Positions 11,764 to 24,110 of a stretch of DNA of 64,000 bases are shown here, piece by piece. Position numbers and translations under genes: made by a program. Source of the stretch: Balanoglossus misakiensis. Its lineage: Eukaryota > Hemichordata. The stretch covers positions 9,052,001 through 9,116,000 of the forward strand of contig CM082577.2 in the NCBI GenBank assembly GCA_040954595.2, read 5' to 3'. Each line of letters begins with the position of its first letter. Positions within the stretch are counted from its first letter, which is position 1. Below the pieces are notes generated by a model. The model was not told the origin of the DNA. It did not search any database and worked only from the letters and a program-made list of their open reading frames with translations.

Positions 11764-13042
11764 ATGTTTCGCCGAGTGACGCGAGTTTTCTTGCTTTCTG
11801 TTGTTTGGTCGTGTTTGCAGTCCGGGCATGTCGACAAAGGTAATATGTATTAAATTGTTGTTTTATACTAGTAATGGCGCATATAAGGCTCTTGCAACGT
11901 CAGAGCCTGTTTGGATCCAGCCGTACGGTATTCATCGGGGTATCGTTCGTAAAATTGCTAAATGCGCACTTTTCTTATTCTCTTGTTCGTCACTTTTGCT
12001 TTGATGTAAATCAGGCCTTTCCGAGAAGAACAAATCTGGGATAACTTCTTCCACGGTCCAAGTGAAGTGAAGTGAAATGAAAACAAACCGCATGCATTTC
12101 CAAATCGAAGAGATTTTTATATAATTTTTTACGCAGTCTAGCCAATCCGACAGAAATGGGAATGTTGTAAAAGTGAAAGAAGTTGTATCATTTCTAAACT
12201 CATAATATGGTAACTCCCGAAGTAATCATCACGAGGGAAGGAATTTTCATCGTACGTGCTGGAAGGATCTCTGACCTGAGGTCTGCACCTGTGAAAACAT
12301 TCAAGGCAAGCTAAGAGAAACGATAACAGATCGGTCCGACGCGTATTGGAGACCACTGCGCATTTCGTCCCAGACAGACCGCCTTTTCGAAATTCCCATG
12401 TTCGCTTTCAATTAAGTCAAGGGTTCACCTGCTTCGGGCTACTTTACGTCATCAGCACAGAGGGTGGCTTGACCTCATGGCGTGTTCGATCCAAAAATAA
12501 TTGCATGTCTCATTCACAAGCTGTGGCTTGTCAATGTGTGACAGACTGTCACGAGAACTTTGCCGCCACAAAAGTCTCCTTTGTCGTTGTACTAGTTTTC
12601 GAAAGCGTTTTCAAAGCGCAACAACGGCTTTTTTAGAGCTTTTATTTTGTTCACAATTGCACTAGTCTGTGTTCAAAAGAACTTCAATCATATCAGCAGA
12701 TTTTTTCTGTCGAATTTGTGCGTATACTCAGGACATAGCATCCTAGAACTAGAGTGCACTGGTCCCACCTCTCTATGTCTATCTGTCTTATTAAGTCCTT
12801 TTTTTCTTGTCGGACTTGTTCATATAATTTTACCATACATACTGTAAATGATAACACACGCAGCACAATTCAATCGAATTCAAGTGGCAGACAAAACAGT
12901 TTAATCCATTTCATGAACAAAAGCAATTTTCAACAACCGAACTCGCTTGTACAAAACGAACAGAACTAAAAAACAAAAGTCACACTACCAAAAACCAGAA
13001 CTATGTAAATGTATAATTTTATGTCCATCCATCCGTCCATCC

Positions 13043-13077
<35 letters not shown>

Positions 13078-16000
13078 AACGAGTACCAATTCTCTCCTTT
13101 TTATTTTTTCTCAGTTATGGCAGAATGCCTCGGGTGGAGCCTGGCTAATGGCAGTGACGTTGTCAACGTAACAGAGGTATGCAAAGTTTAGTGTATTGGA
13201 TTTTTTTTTAATTTATTGAAATACTCGTACCAACCAAACTGCACTTCAAACTCAATCAAGAAAAGTGGTAGTACCGGTGCATCGAAGGCTCATATCATAC
13301 TGCAATTTCAAAATTCAGTTTCAAAGAAAGAAAACAAAACGATAAAGCACAACACAGACACCCAATAATACGCACTGAACAAAGTCCACAAGTAAAATAA
13401 AGATTGAAATCTTGAGTCACTAAATGGGTGTATGTGTGCACAGGGGGTGAGGCCAATAAACGGGACAATATATGTGGCGTTTGGGTCAAGTAGTGGTAAT
13501 TTATTAATAACGATAGTAAAATTCAAAGTTGACAGTGCTCTCCCCTGGCGGCTGGCTGACTGTCCGCCATGATTAGGACAAAGGGGAAGGACACTGGTAC
13601 AATACTATAATTAACTAAATCTACAACTATTATTATAACTGCGATGTCGGACTAATGAGATCCCAAAGACCCAAACACCGTAGATGTAGGGGTTTAAGAA
13701 GAGGGGATTTTTCAATTTCAAAGACAAACAAAACAATAAAGCGCACAGAACAAAGTCAAGAAGGTGAAACAGAGATAAAATTCACCTTTGGCAAAACACC
13801 AATAAGTTATGTCAAGTGCTTCGATAACAGTAAGCGTACCCTGGTCCTACGTCATGCACCCGCTATATATCAATCTCAAAGTCTATACATGTATATAGTG
13901 AAAACACTTTGATTTATCTAGAACCGTCAAATAAAGATTACTTGACCTCATGAATTCAGATCGAGGCCTCTGTGGTGGTAGAGGTCAAGACGACCCGGCC
14001 GTACTGCCTCATGACATGTTATTTCTCGCCACGTTTAAAGTGTTTTCACTCTCAGAGCTGTTCAGTACATACGGTTAATTCCCTTTTAGCACTTTTGTGA
14101 TATTATCATCATGCCCCACAGGAAAAATATGAAGTGAACCGAAATAACACTAGTCTTATAACACGTTCTCTGAGACAAAACCATGATATCTGCCTGTAGC
14201 GAGAAATTGGCTTTCCCACAATATACGAGTCGTGTTATCTGAAAACGAATAAACCGATACCGTTCTTTCGTTCAGAGCACGGAAGTTGGCACGGTGATAT
14301 ACAGGCTGGGTAGAGCAGACGACGTCTTTGATAACATACGCATTGCAACTGGCAACACGGTATGTATGAAAGTCTACAGCAAAGCCATATCCGGACTGGT
14401 TTTTGCTGATATCAGAACAGTCAAAAGCCCCAAGCGGCTATATTTGGATTTTATCTAAGGAGGAACGAATTGCCTTTTGGTTCAAGAAAGTCCGGTGCTG
14501 TTTAGAGAATCTGTCTTTTTAGCCAAAAAATCATGAAATAATGAAGTATTTACGAGTTACATCATCTATTTGGGGAATATATACAGTTTTAGCTCAATTC
14601 TCCTACAAAAGATAAGTTGTGCGTCATATTTGAACATAATAATTTTACTTTTTCTCTATATTGGGTCTCTAATCTTCTTTCTTCAGAATAATCGATTTGA
14701 CGTGATTTCCGATGGCTCCATTTATCTAACGCACTATCTTGACTACGATATTACCAGCGAATACGAACTCTTCATTACGTGGGAAAATGTGAGTAGTCGT
14801 CCATACAGACATGTATTATCCAGCGTGCGAATGTCAACGCTCATCGCAACAACTAACACCACTTCTAGACCTTACTCGACACTAGTTTTTGCAATGGAAC
14901 TCAGCAACACGTATTTTATCACCCTTGTCAATTTTTTGTAGGGCACATACAGCGTAAAAGACGAATGTATGCACTTCAACTTGACCGTCAATCTCATAGA
15001 TGACATCGACTGGCCCGTGTATTTCAATGAAAGTTGTTGCGCATGCCCGACCAATGCGACCCGTTTGGCTACAAACGTAAGTCCACGCATGACTGCGATG
15101 GTGCTCATCTGATGACGTCACACGTGACGTCAAGTCACGTCATATGATCATGCCATGGCACCCAGTGCCAATTTTAATTTAGATTTCCACGTTATTAATC
15201 GTTGGCATCGGCCTGTATTGGGGTTACATGAAAGATGGGTGTAATATAAATATATGTGTGGACTGTTTTCTGAGGGGTATATACAACTACTGGAATTAAG
15301 AAATACTGAGAACATAGTTGGGAGTTACTGAAACTTGAATACCATGATGAATCTTGAATTAGGCTAACCCTATTCAGTGGACACTTTCTTACGCATTGGT
15401 ATTGATGCAATATTTTGTTTGGCCACCAGCCGTATTCCCTACAAGTGTACGTCACAAGGCTTAGAATACCAGTCCAGGACATGTCCCCCGGTCTGTGGGA
15501 TACTGAAACTATTTTCTGGGATCCATACTACGCAAAGAAGTGTAAGAGATTTTTTATTATCATTCAAGTATTCGCATAGACGTCCCACATTGTTGGCTTT
15601 ACATAGAAACTCAGCTTACTCCCATATTTCGATATTTATAGAAACAACTTGAAGCAGCAACGACAACAACAACAACAAACTAGAGATACAAATACAAAAG
15701 TAACGCTGACAATGTTAACATGTCCCGTGAAAATACCAAATGTAAGCGTCAGGTTGTACTCATTTTTCATTTAGCATTATGAAATCAGTTTACGTTTTGT
15801 CGATGTCATGTTTCTCTGTGCCCAGAAATGTTGTCATATCTTTCCGTTTTTTAGGTATGGGAAACGTCTACTTTGATACCACGGATATACTGATGCCACC
15901 CGTCACCCCTGACCACGGCAAATCCTTCAAATCGGTCGTCTGCCATGGCAGCCGCAATAAGAGGAGGTTTGAAATCATACGAATCTATGCATATATGGTA

Positions 16001-19000
16001 AGCCCCCAACACGACTGCTGTATGCGTTGAAGATTTGACCAAGAGTGCCTCCCCGCAGTGACTGTTGGGTACTTCATCTAAATTAGTAGACTATTCGCAA
16101 AACAGAATTTCAGAATTTCAGACATATTGGACAATCCAATACTTTTACAGTATGTAATACTTAGTATACTTAGCTTATCTAGAGATTGTGAATGAGTGAA
16201 TTTGCTTTTCTGCAAAGCAAACGACATTTTATTTGTAACTTTGGCATAGATCTTAGAATTATACAGAGAATACTGCCTAGTCATGACAGTTCAATTTGAA
16301 TAATACTGTCATGACAAAGTTTCCCGTTTATTTCACAGCTGGAAGATTTGCCTGAACGGTTGAGGAACATGGAATGGTTTAAACGAAAACAGGGACTGCG
16401 AAAACCAATTCTAAAAATGGTGTTCAGCCCCAAATTGCTGCTCCACGACCTCCTTGGACGAATGCTGTATTGCGGCTTCGAAATCCCGGGAACGAGATTG
16501 TTTATAGGTGAATGGATGATAACGGAGCTCGTGGGTAAGATTTCTTTTAGTCACTCGACTTCCAATTGTGCACGGGGTACAAAGTCACTGAAGTATAGCC
16601 GCAGGGCCTACTTAACCGCGTTCTTCCCAGAAAAAAATGTTCCATTCATACTACTTGCATCAGTATACACAGACACTTCCATAGATGAAACCCTTTCATC
16701 CAATCTGTGTAGGCTGTCCGAAGGGCAAATATGGACTTGTGTGCGAGCGTGACTGCGCCTGTCAGAATGGAGCCGTGTGTCACACTGTAACAGGAGCTTG
16801 CCGCTGCCAAAACGGCTGGATTGGACCTGCTTGTGATATACGTGAGTAGACACAATGTAATTTGGGAGCACTCATTTACCATAAGCCTAGACGGACAGAT
16901 ATATTCATTCTAATTTAGGTACATGTATATTAAACTACACGTATCTGTAGTTTCGTGAGGATCACCAGTTTTCATGGGGACTGTGGTGATCTTTGGAGAA
17001 TCAGTTTCTGAATGAGTCGACTGCAGAAAGTTCCGCGTCTATTTTGCAACGAAGTAGTTGTCCTGCATGAATCTACTTGCGCACGCATGGAATTAGACAG
17101 AAATCGAAAGTTGCTGACGTCATCAATCGGTGAATCTGAACGCGGTCTAGTTAACCAAGAGACCTTAGAAATTAAAGCTGAAAGTACCTCTTGCTCGGCT
17201 AGACTTCCGCGGCACAAGAATCATAAACCTAAGTTTACTTAGGCGTAGAAGGATGTACAGTCCTATTTTTACATTTACCGTTACCGTGAATACTGGTTAT
17301 TTAAAGCGTTAATTGCGGTGTTATTCTCACAGAAGCGGGTCAATCTGATTGTAAACATGCGGTTTGGAGTGGGTGTAATAACCCTCCGCTGAGTGGTGGG
17401 TTTTTAACTATTAAATAACGCTACTATCACTATTGAAGGCGTCACCTAGCAACCCCGAACAGTATGAAGATGTCACCAAAATACGAATCTGTATTAATCG
17501 CACATGAGACACACGACATTTGGACGTACGGTGCCCCCAAAGCCCCCTGAATTTTGGTTCGTCTACTCGACCACTCCGCAATCACTGTTGGCGTAAGCAA
17601 TTGGCAAAAAGTCGCAAAATCATGGGTAGCATTTTTTAAAAAACAGTTTCCTGTTTCCTTGTTTACTTGTTAACCCTTTTCGCCATGCACAATAAATTTC
17701 TTATACTTGTATTTTAAGTTTCTTGGTGTAAATCATAGAAAATTGGCCTAGACTGGTGCAATACATTCCCATAGTGACTTTGGTGGGATCTATTTCCTTC
17801 TGATCTGACGTCCCCAACTATCGGCCTTTTACAATTATTTTCTTTAACATTTTGGTTGCTAATCAATGAGCTTTTGCTCAGAAATTCATTTAATAAATTG
17901 GTCTTCTTTGCAATATGCGACCTGTCAACAAATGTTGATTATAGTTGTGAAGTGTTTCACTGTAAAAAGGCCGAGGAAAGAAAATGTAATTAAATTCACA
18001 GAAATTGTGTGCCAATTTTTGTATCAGAAACGTGTTCTGTAAACAAACAAAATATAACACGGTGCCACATGTATTCCCTGATTTCCCATTCTTTCGTTGC
18101 AGCCAAAAGGATGGCTGTAGTGACGCCGCCTCAGCAAGACGTGGTCTATGGCGAGTACGTCTTTTTAAAGTGCCAGTTCTATGGCTTTCGCTCGGATAAT
18201 TTCCAGTGGCGTTTCAATGGCTCCGGCATTTTCAACTCTACCGATCTGTATACTTTCGGATTGTAAGTAGTACGCTGTGCTTTGTATTAAAGGGCGACGA
18301 TCGTCTTTCGCGCATGTGCCAAACCAGTATACAGTCATGCCATAATGCAGCGTGCCATCCTAACAACAGACGAGATGGCGGAGCCATATATTGTGTAGGA
18401 GAGCGCGAAAATACAGCAAATTGGATGAAAAGAAGAAACAAAACTAAAGTCTTATATATGGAAGGAAGCTAAAGCAGTAAAGCAGCAAAATTTGAAGAAC
18501 ATTTGGCTTGGACGTAATGTTTGTACACACGAAATTACGCACATGCGCGTTAGACGATCGTGGGCCTTTAAAAACCATTGCTTCCTTATACTACACGATG
18601 CCATCTTTGTGGAAAAATTCCAAATTCTGTCTGAATCGGGAAGACAATTGACCCGGGAACGAAAAAACAACAACACATTTACCAATTCTAGAGTAACATC
18701 ATCCTAAACGTTGTTTGATAAGCTATTTTAAGAGTCTGTCGTAACCAAGTTGTTAGTCTTGTATTCAATCAGTCACATGCCGCTTCTACTCCAGCTGGAT
18801 TTAAGGGCTCATAATTTAGGGGTGAGTGGGTTTTTAAGATAACAGGGTCAGTTGTGCTAGGTTGTGTCACCCCACCCCATCGCGGAAGTCATGCTGACCA
18901 ATAAATTATTGTGTTAACCCCCTGGGACCACTTGCACGTGATTGTGAAAGTATGGCGGCTTGGGTACATGTGAATGCTATGGTTTAGTCACGTGTTACAA

Positions 19001-19865
19001 AGTTAACAATTTTTACACAAAAGTTTTATAAAAAACAAAACACATTTTATGTATACATGTACTCCTTCACTGATGTGATTTTGTTTACGCAACGATCGGT
19101 CTCTCTAAAGATCTACCTTGCTTGCTATTCATTCATTTTTTGCGGGAATATTTGTTTCGAAATTTGCAGTAAGACATTAGTGTCGAAGCAACCACTGAAA
19201 AAGTATAGAATAAGAATTGTTCATGCCTTGTAGATTGCAAATAATTATTTGCTAGTGGCCTGGAGTGTATGTACCAATAAGTGGCATAAGAATAAAAATA
19301 GTTGCTAATATTTCCCATATATTTCCAACTACACGAAGTTCAAACCACAACGGCACCGGTTTGATCGTACAGAAGATGAGTTCGGAATACGCGGGGAAGT
19401 ATGAATGCACAGCGTTTGACGAAAAGGGTCGAAATTACTCAGATTCTGGCGTGTTGACTTTCAAAGGTTAGTACTCTATGACGTCACTGTCGACTTTTCC
19501 CCTGTTTTGTGAGGGCGCAAATCCACGAACTGAAACAAAAAGATGGATTAAGACAACAGTTACAATAATATTAGTGGTGTGAATGGTATCCTTCATATCA
19601 TACAATGTTGCATGTTATACCTAGAGAATACTAGAACTTTGACTTTGCTCAGTCCAAAACTATTGCCGCTAAGCATTTACTTCCACGCATACTTATGCCA
19701 AAGATTTGTTTGCATATCTTCGAACGGTAGGTTGTGCTGCTGATCACTACGGTCGGAATTGTTCCATACCCTGCGATTGTAAGAACGGAGCCTCGTGTGA
19801 TAGATACCACGGATGTGAATGCACCGCTGGGTGGACAGGAAGACATTGTGATCAAGGTAATCATT

Positions 19866-19896
<31 letters not shown>

Positions 19897-20427
19897 TACA
19901 CAGACAGACAGACAGACAGACAAAATTGTGTATAAAAAGCGCGTACAGACAACCTGTGTTAGTGGCCACCTCTATAGTGAAAACCCGTCTATATAGTAGC
20001 CACTTTATTACAGTACCATTACAATTTACAATATGCCTTTATTGACCGGTCAATAAAGGCAAGTTTAGACAAGTCCCGTTACTGGATGCTATTGACAGGT
20101 TTGACTGTATATCATCATGTGCACCCATAATTCACAATGATCATTTTCCATTAACCAGAGTGTCCACGAGATAAATACGGACCAGATTGTCTGGAGGACT
20201 GCCAATGTCAAAACAATGCAACGTGTGACAGGATGGACGGAAGCTGTGCATGCGTAAATGACTTCACCTGCGGTGATTTCTGTGAAGTTCAGTGTCACTG
20301 CCGTAAAGACGAACTGCACCATTGTAATGGGACCCTTGGAAGATGTATTTGTCGGAAGAAAGACCTGGGTATGTTGAACTTACAACACTCAACATAAATA
20401 AATTAATAGAAATATCATCGCCATTGC

Positions 20428-20481
<54 letters not shown>

Positions 20482-23400
20482 AGTCATCATCATCACCCTC
20501 ATCCTCACCACCCACACCCTCACCATCATCATCAATATTGTTATTAAAGTTTTCACTAATCTCTTCTATTTCTAGAACAAATGAAACCATTCTTGTTTTC
20601 AATGATCGGTGGCGGAGCCGTGATAGTTATCATTGTAACTTTAGTCGTAATTATGACTGTCTCACACCGAAGAACCAATCGGTGGAGGCGACTTTTGGAT
20701 AACGAATTTGCTGAAATGCTTAAGGTAAAGACATTTATTTTTGAAATGTTTTTTTTTTTTTTTTGTATCAGCTTGTCAAACTGAAAAGAGGTGATTTCAA
20801 TACGCTTCCACATTGGCCCAAGGAAGTTGAATATGAAACTCATATTAGACAATTTCCTGAATTCGGCAAGACTTTGCGAGATCTCGTGTTGCTAGGCAGG
20901 TAAACTCTTATGTGACGCAGGGCAAACAACAAATGACCCATATCGTGTTGAACGGCACACACAAGCTTACAATTTTTGTTCAACTCTGCACTCAGTCTAG
21001 ATACAAAACTTAACCTGTATGCTACAAACCCTTTGCTACGGTATATTTAACCAAGTCTCGCGTGATCCCACTTCCAAAAGAGCGACAAAATCACCTTAAG
21101 TATTTGCTTTCTTGTCAAAGGGTCTGGGTCCAGTGATCAACGACTGGAAGATCAGACGTTCGCGAATTAAGCTCAGGGGATCAGTAATCGGCGTCGGAGA
21201 GTTCGGAAAAGTCGAACTGGCAGATTTGAACTCCCGGACTGGATCAACCACAGTGGCCGTCAAATCCATTTTGTCGGGTAGGCGGAGATCAGTTGATAGT
21301 AGATATATAAGTCAACCAGACTTGGAGGTTGGTTTATAGTTATAATTCAATTATAACTGTGCAATTAAAATGTGCACGAAACCACCTCATGCGAGTATAT
21401 CAAAATTCTACCAATTGAAGGACCAACATTAACATGACAAGAATATGTGTGTATACGGCATATAAATAGTGGATACTGAATTCGGAAAGGAAAACTATTG
21501 TTACGTGACATGCATTCAAAGTAACATTAAATTTCGATTGTGGAGGACATTACCATCTGCCTATAGCCCGTACGCAATTAACCCCCGAACGTATGATTAT
21601 CATCCTGTCCTAGTGAAGGAGACCGAACGCGAACCTTTGCGTCTAGGTACCATCACTGCAATACACATATCGTTGAATGGGGAGAGTTGTTCTTTATTTC
21701 AGGGACGAGTACTTCTGTCACGTATCGAGATTTCTGTCACGAGATCCAGTGTTTGATAAACTTACAAGGGCACCGTAATATTATCAAGCTTTGTGGAGTG
21801 GTGACGAGTGGAGGTAAGACACACAGAAGTGAATGTTTATCTATTAGTGAGATACTGTGCAGTACTTAGTCTTGTGCAAGAAACGTAGCCTCGGGTGCGA
21901 AAATTTAGAGAATTTAAGTTTTCATTGGAAACCCATACCAGTAGCGTGCTCCGTCAAACTGAACTGTAAAAACGAGTTGACGCTCCGGTATTCCTTCGTT
22001 TTTTTTTTCAGATCCAAAATACATAGTAGTGGAGTATGCTTTCCGGGGAGATTTGCTCAACTTTGTGAAGGGTCTGAAGGCGCAACCGATAACCGTTACG
22101 GACGAGACGAGATTGGTGACCATCTCGCGAGATGTCTCTTGCGCCATGCAGTATATGGAAGAGCACAAGGTGAAAATGTTATTAATTTAATTCCGGACAT
22201 GTGAACTTGGATGTACACGTATGTAGGGATGAAACAATGCGCAGACTCAGGGATGGTCTGGTCCCTGTCCCATTTCTACTGCAAAGTCAAATGTTGCTTC
22301 ACAAAATAAAATCTCCACACATTTATAAATTCGGTCTCTTTGGCACAGCTCCTACTTTGACGGCACCCTCTCATTAATGAAGTAATGTAATTTGTGCTTC
22401 AATCTTCAGTTCGTCCACCGTGATTTGGCTTGTCGTAACATCTTAATCACATTGGACTATGTTGCCAAGATCGGTGACTTCGGGCTGAGCCGAGACGTGT
22501 ACGAAACTGGGCAGTATTGCAAAGCACCATGGGTACGTCACCTTCGGCCAATTTCTTGTCTGCTCACGAAAAGCGGCATGACGCTACCGTCAATTCTTAC
22601 TTCTTAGCTCGTTTGGGGTCACCCGAAGTTAAAATCATGTTTGTGTTAATGTTTTGAAAAAAAATAGTCGCCAGAATTTAAAAATGACACAGCTATGTAT
22701 CGCACATCACAGCTATGGAATACCTTCCACATTTGAAGCTAGAGACAAATTTGACGCAGCAAAGAATAGCTAGACAATATGTTTTCAATTCCCCCCGAAA
22801 CTATACCTGAATGCGTTCTAATTCGTTATGAATTTTGATTTCTCTGTGACCGTTGACCCGATCCAGGATGAAGCACAAGGACCTCTTCCACTGAAATGGA
22901 TGCCGCCCGAATTCCTATCAAAGGGATGCTTTAACACTAAGAGTGAAGTGTGAGTATTGAAATATGTTGTCATGGATAGGATAAATCGTTCAAATCCTGT
23001 TTGGAATATGAAAATAATGCTAAGCGCATAAAAAGAACCATGCGCAGTAAAAAATATAATAAAAACATTTCAATCCTTTAATTGGGTTAATTTCGTTTTC
23101 AGCTGGTCCTTTGGAGTTGTTTTGTGGGAGATTATATCTTTAGGTAAGTTATTTTCGCATTCACGTACCCTGAAAATTCGATGACATAACCCTTCATCAT
23201 ATTTATAAATTTTTGAGCATGTTAATATTTTATAGTATCCCCCGAATCACCTCTCCCCCTATTGCATACTGCCGGACACTACCTTGCCCACGGTTCTTGT
23301 GACAAAAAAATACTATCATTCCTGAAACCAGTGAACATTACCTTGTTTTCAAAGGAGAAACACCGTTTGCCAATGTGTCTGCATACGTCTTAATGAAAAT

Positions 23401-24110
23401 CTTGCAAGAAGGAACAAGGTTGGCCAGACCTGACAACTGCAGTAACCATTCGTAAGTTGTATAAATTTATAAGCTGAACCCTTGCATTTTGACAACAGTA
23501 AATGAGGGTAGGGAGGGAGTAGAAATGGGAGAGAGAGAGGGGGGGAGAGAGAGAGAGAGAGGAAATCTAGGGATTGTCGTAAGGTGATGATTATCTTGCT
23601 CACTGACACCTGACACGGGAACAGGGCGCAAATTTGCAAGACATCATACATTTGGAAAGTATCTTCATTCGTCTTCACAAGTCACCTGACTTATTTATTT
23701 ATTTATTTATTTATTTATTTGTTTGTTTGTTTGTTTGTTTATTATAAATCTATTTTATTTCATTCATTTGTTCGCCACTACCTACCACATCTTTTGCCAG
23801 GTATGTGTTGATGAAACGATGCTGGGAGTCAGACGGTGAGTTACGACCAACTCCTAGTGAAATCACCGACGAGTTGGACAAAATACTGCAGCTTGACAAG
23901 GTACGTAAAAAATAGGACATAAGATTTTCTTTATAGCTCAGTCCCGTTCGCGTTTGGTACACCTCTGGTCCGCCAACTTTTAGAACAAACCCGACACTAA
24001 CTACCAACTTTCTTCGAATTTCCCAACAGAAATTCTTCAATTATGTACACCACGACCACTTCGAAGAGGCGTCCACCGACAGCGGCGTATATGGCCAGGA
24101 TCAAGAGTAG
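11764..24110 (+). CDS. Receptor tyrosine kinase with cadherin-like, EGF and Ig ectodomain
   Basis: Twenty-four exons: 11764-11839, 13115-13176, 14276-14359, 14687-14788, 14942-15076, 15430-15541, 15855-15997, 16339-16534, 16713-16841, 18103-18262, 19339-19466, 19731-19856, 20159-20368, 20576-20724, 20772-20899, 21121-21277, 21703-21813, 22012-22169, 22410-22532, 22867-22949, 23103-23143, 23355-23451, 23801-23900, 24030-24110; about 963 residues. Order: signal peptide ([14 protein letters not shown]), cadherin-like repeat (residues about 47-150; [22 protein letters not shown]), an unrecognised region of about 150 residues, EGF, Ig (YVFLKC to GKYEC), EGF, a double EGF-like exon, transmembrane segment (about 558-580), kinase. 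Kinase motifs: [43 protein letters not shown]. The tail is short, with [11 protein letters not shown]-Ig order recalls TIE receptors and the cadherin repeat recalls RET. The acceptor of exon 11 is uncertain, and exons 15 and 16 do not join in frame. Confidence 0.85.
13043..13076. repeat. (CTGT)n microsatellite
   Basis: About eight CTGT units lie 38 bases upstream of the acceptor of receptor-kinase exon 2. Confidence 0.9.
15113..15142. promoter_or_regulatory. CRE/E-box cluster in receptor-kinase intron 5
   Basis: Two complete palindromic CRE octamers TGACGTCA (15113-15120 and 15125-15132) surround an E-box CACGTG (15121-15126) and are followed by a GTCACGTCA half-related site. CREB/ATF and bHLH factors bind such sites. 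The density in 30 bases, about 37 bases after the exon 5 donor, is unusual, but function is inferred. Confidence 0.4.
19867..19922. repeat. (CAGA)n microsatellite
   Basis: CAGA units, interrupted once by CATACA, begin about ten bases after the donor of the EGF exon ending at 19856. Confidence 0.9.
20428..20491. repeat. (ATC)n microsatellite
   Basis: Nearly pure ATC/CAT triplets lie in the intron before the transmembrane exon. They create a spurious Asp-rich open frame on the minus strand. Confidence 0.9.
23691..23741. repeat. (TTTA)n/(TTTG)n microsatellite
   Basis: TTTA units pass into TTTG units about 60 bases upstream of the acceptor of receptor-kinase exon 23. Confidence 0.9.

Noticed and set aside
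14570-14941. Plus-strand open frame with a hydrophobic start
   Set aside because: It reads through an intron into kinase exon 4; the exon is better defined by splice sites and phase.
19234-19338. Extension of the second Ig exon upstream of 19339
   Set aside because: Upstream in-frame acceptors at 19282 or 19291 lack a pyrimidine tract and would add about 16-19 residues to the Ig domain; the acceptor at 19339 gives normal Trp-to-Cys spacing.
20264-20602. Minus-strand Asp-rich open frame
   Set aside because: Produced by the (ATC)n microsatellite and antisense EGF sequence.
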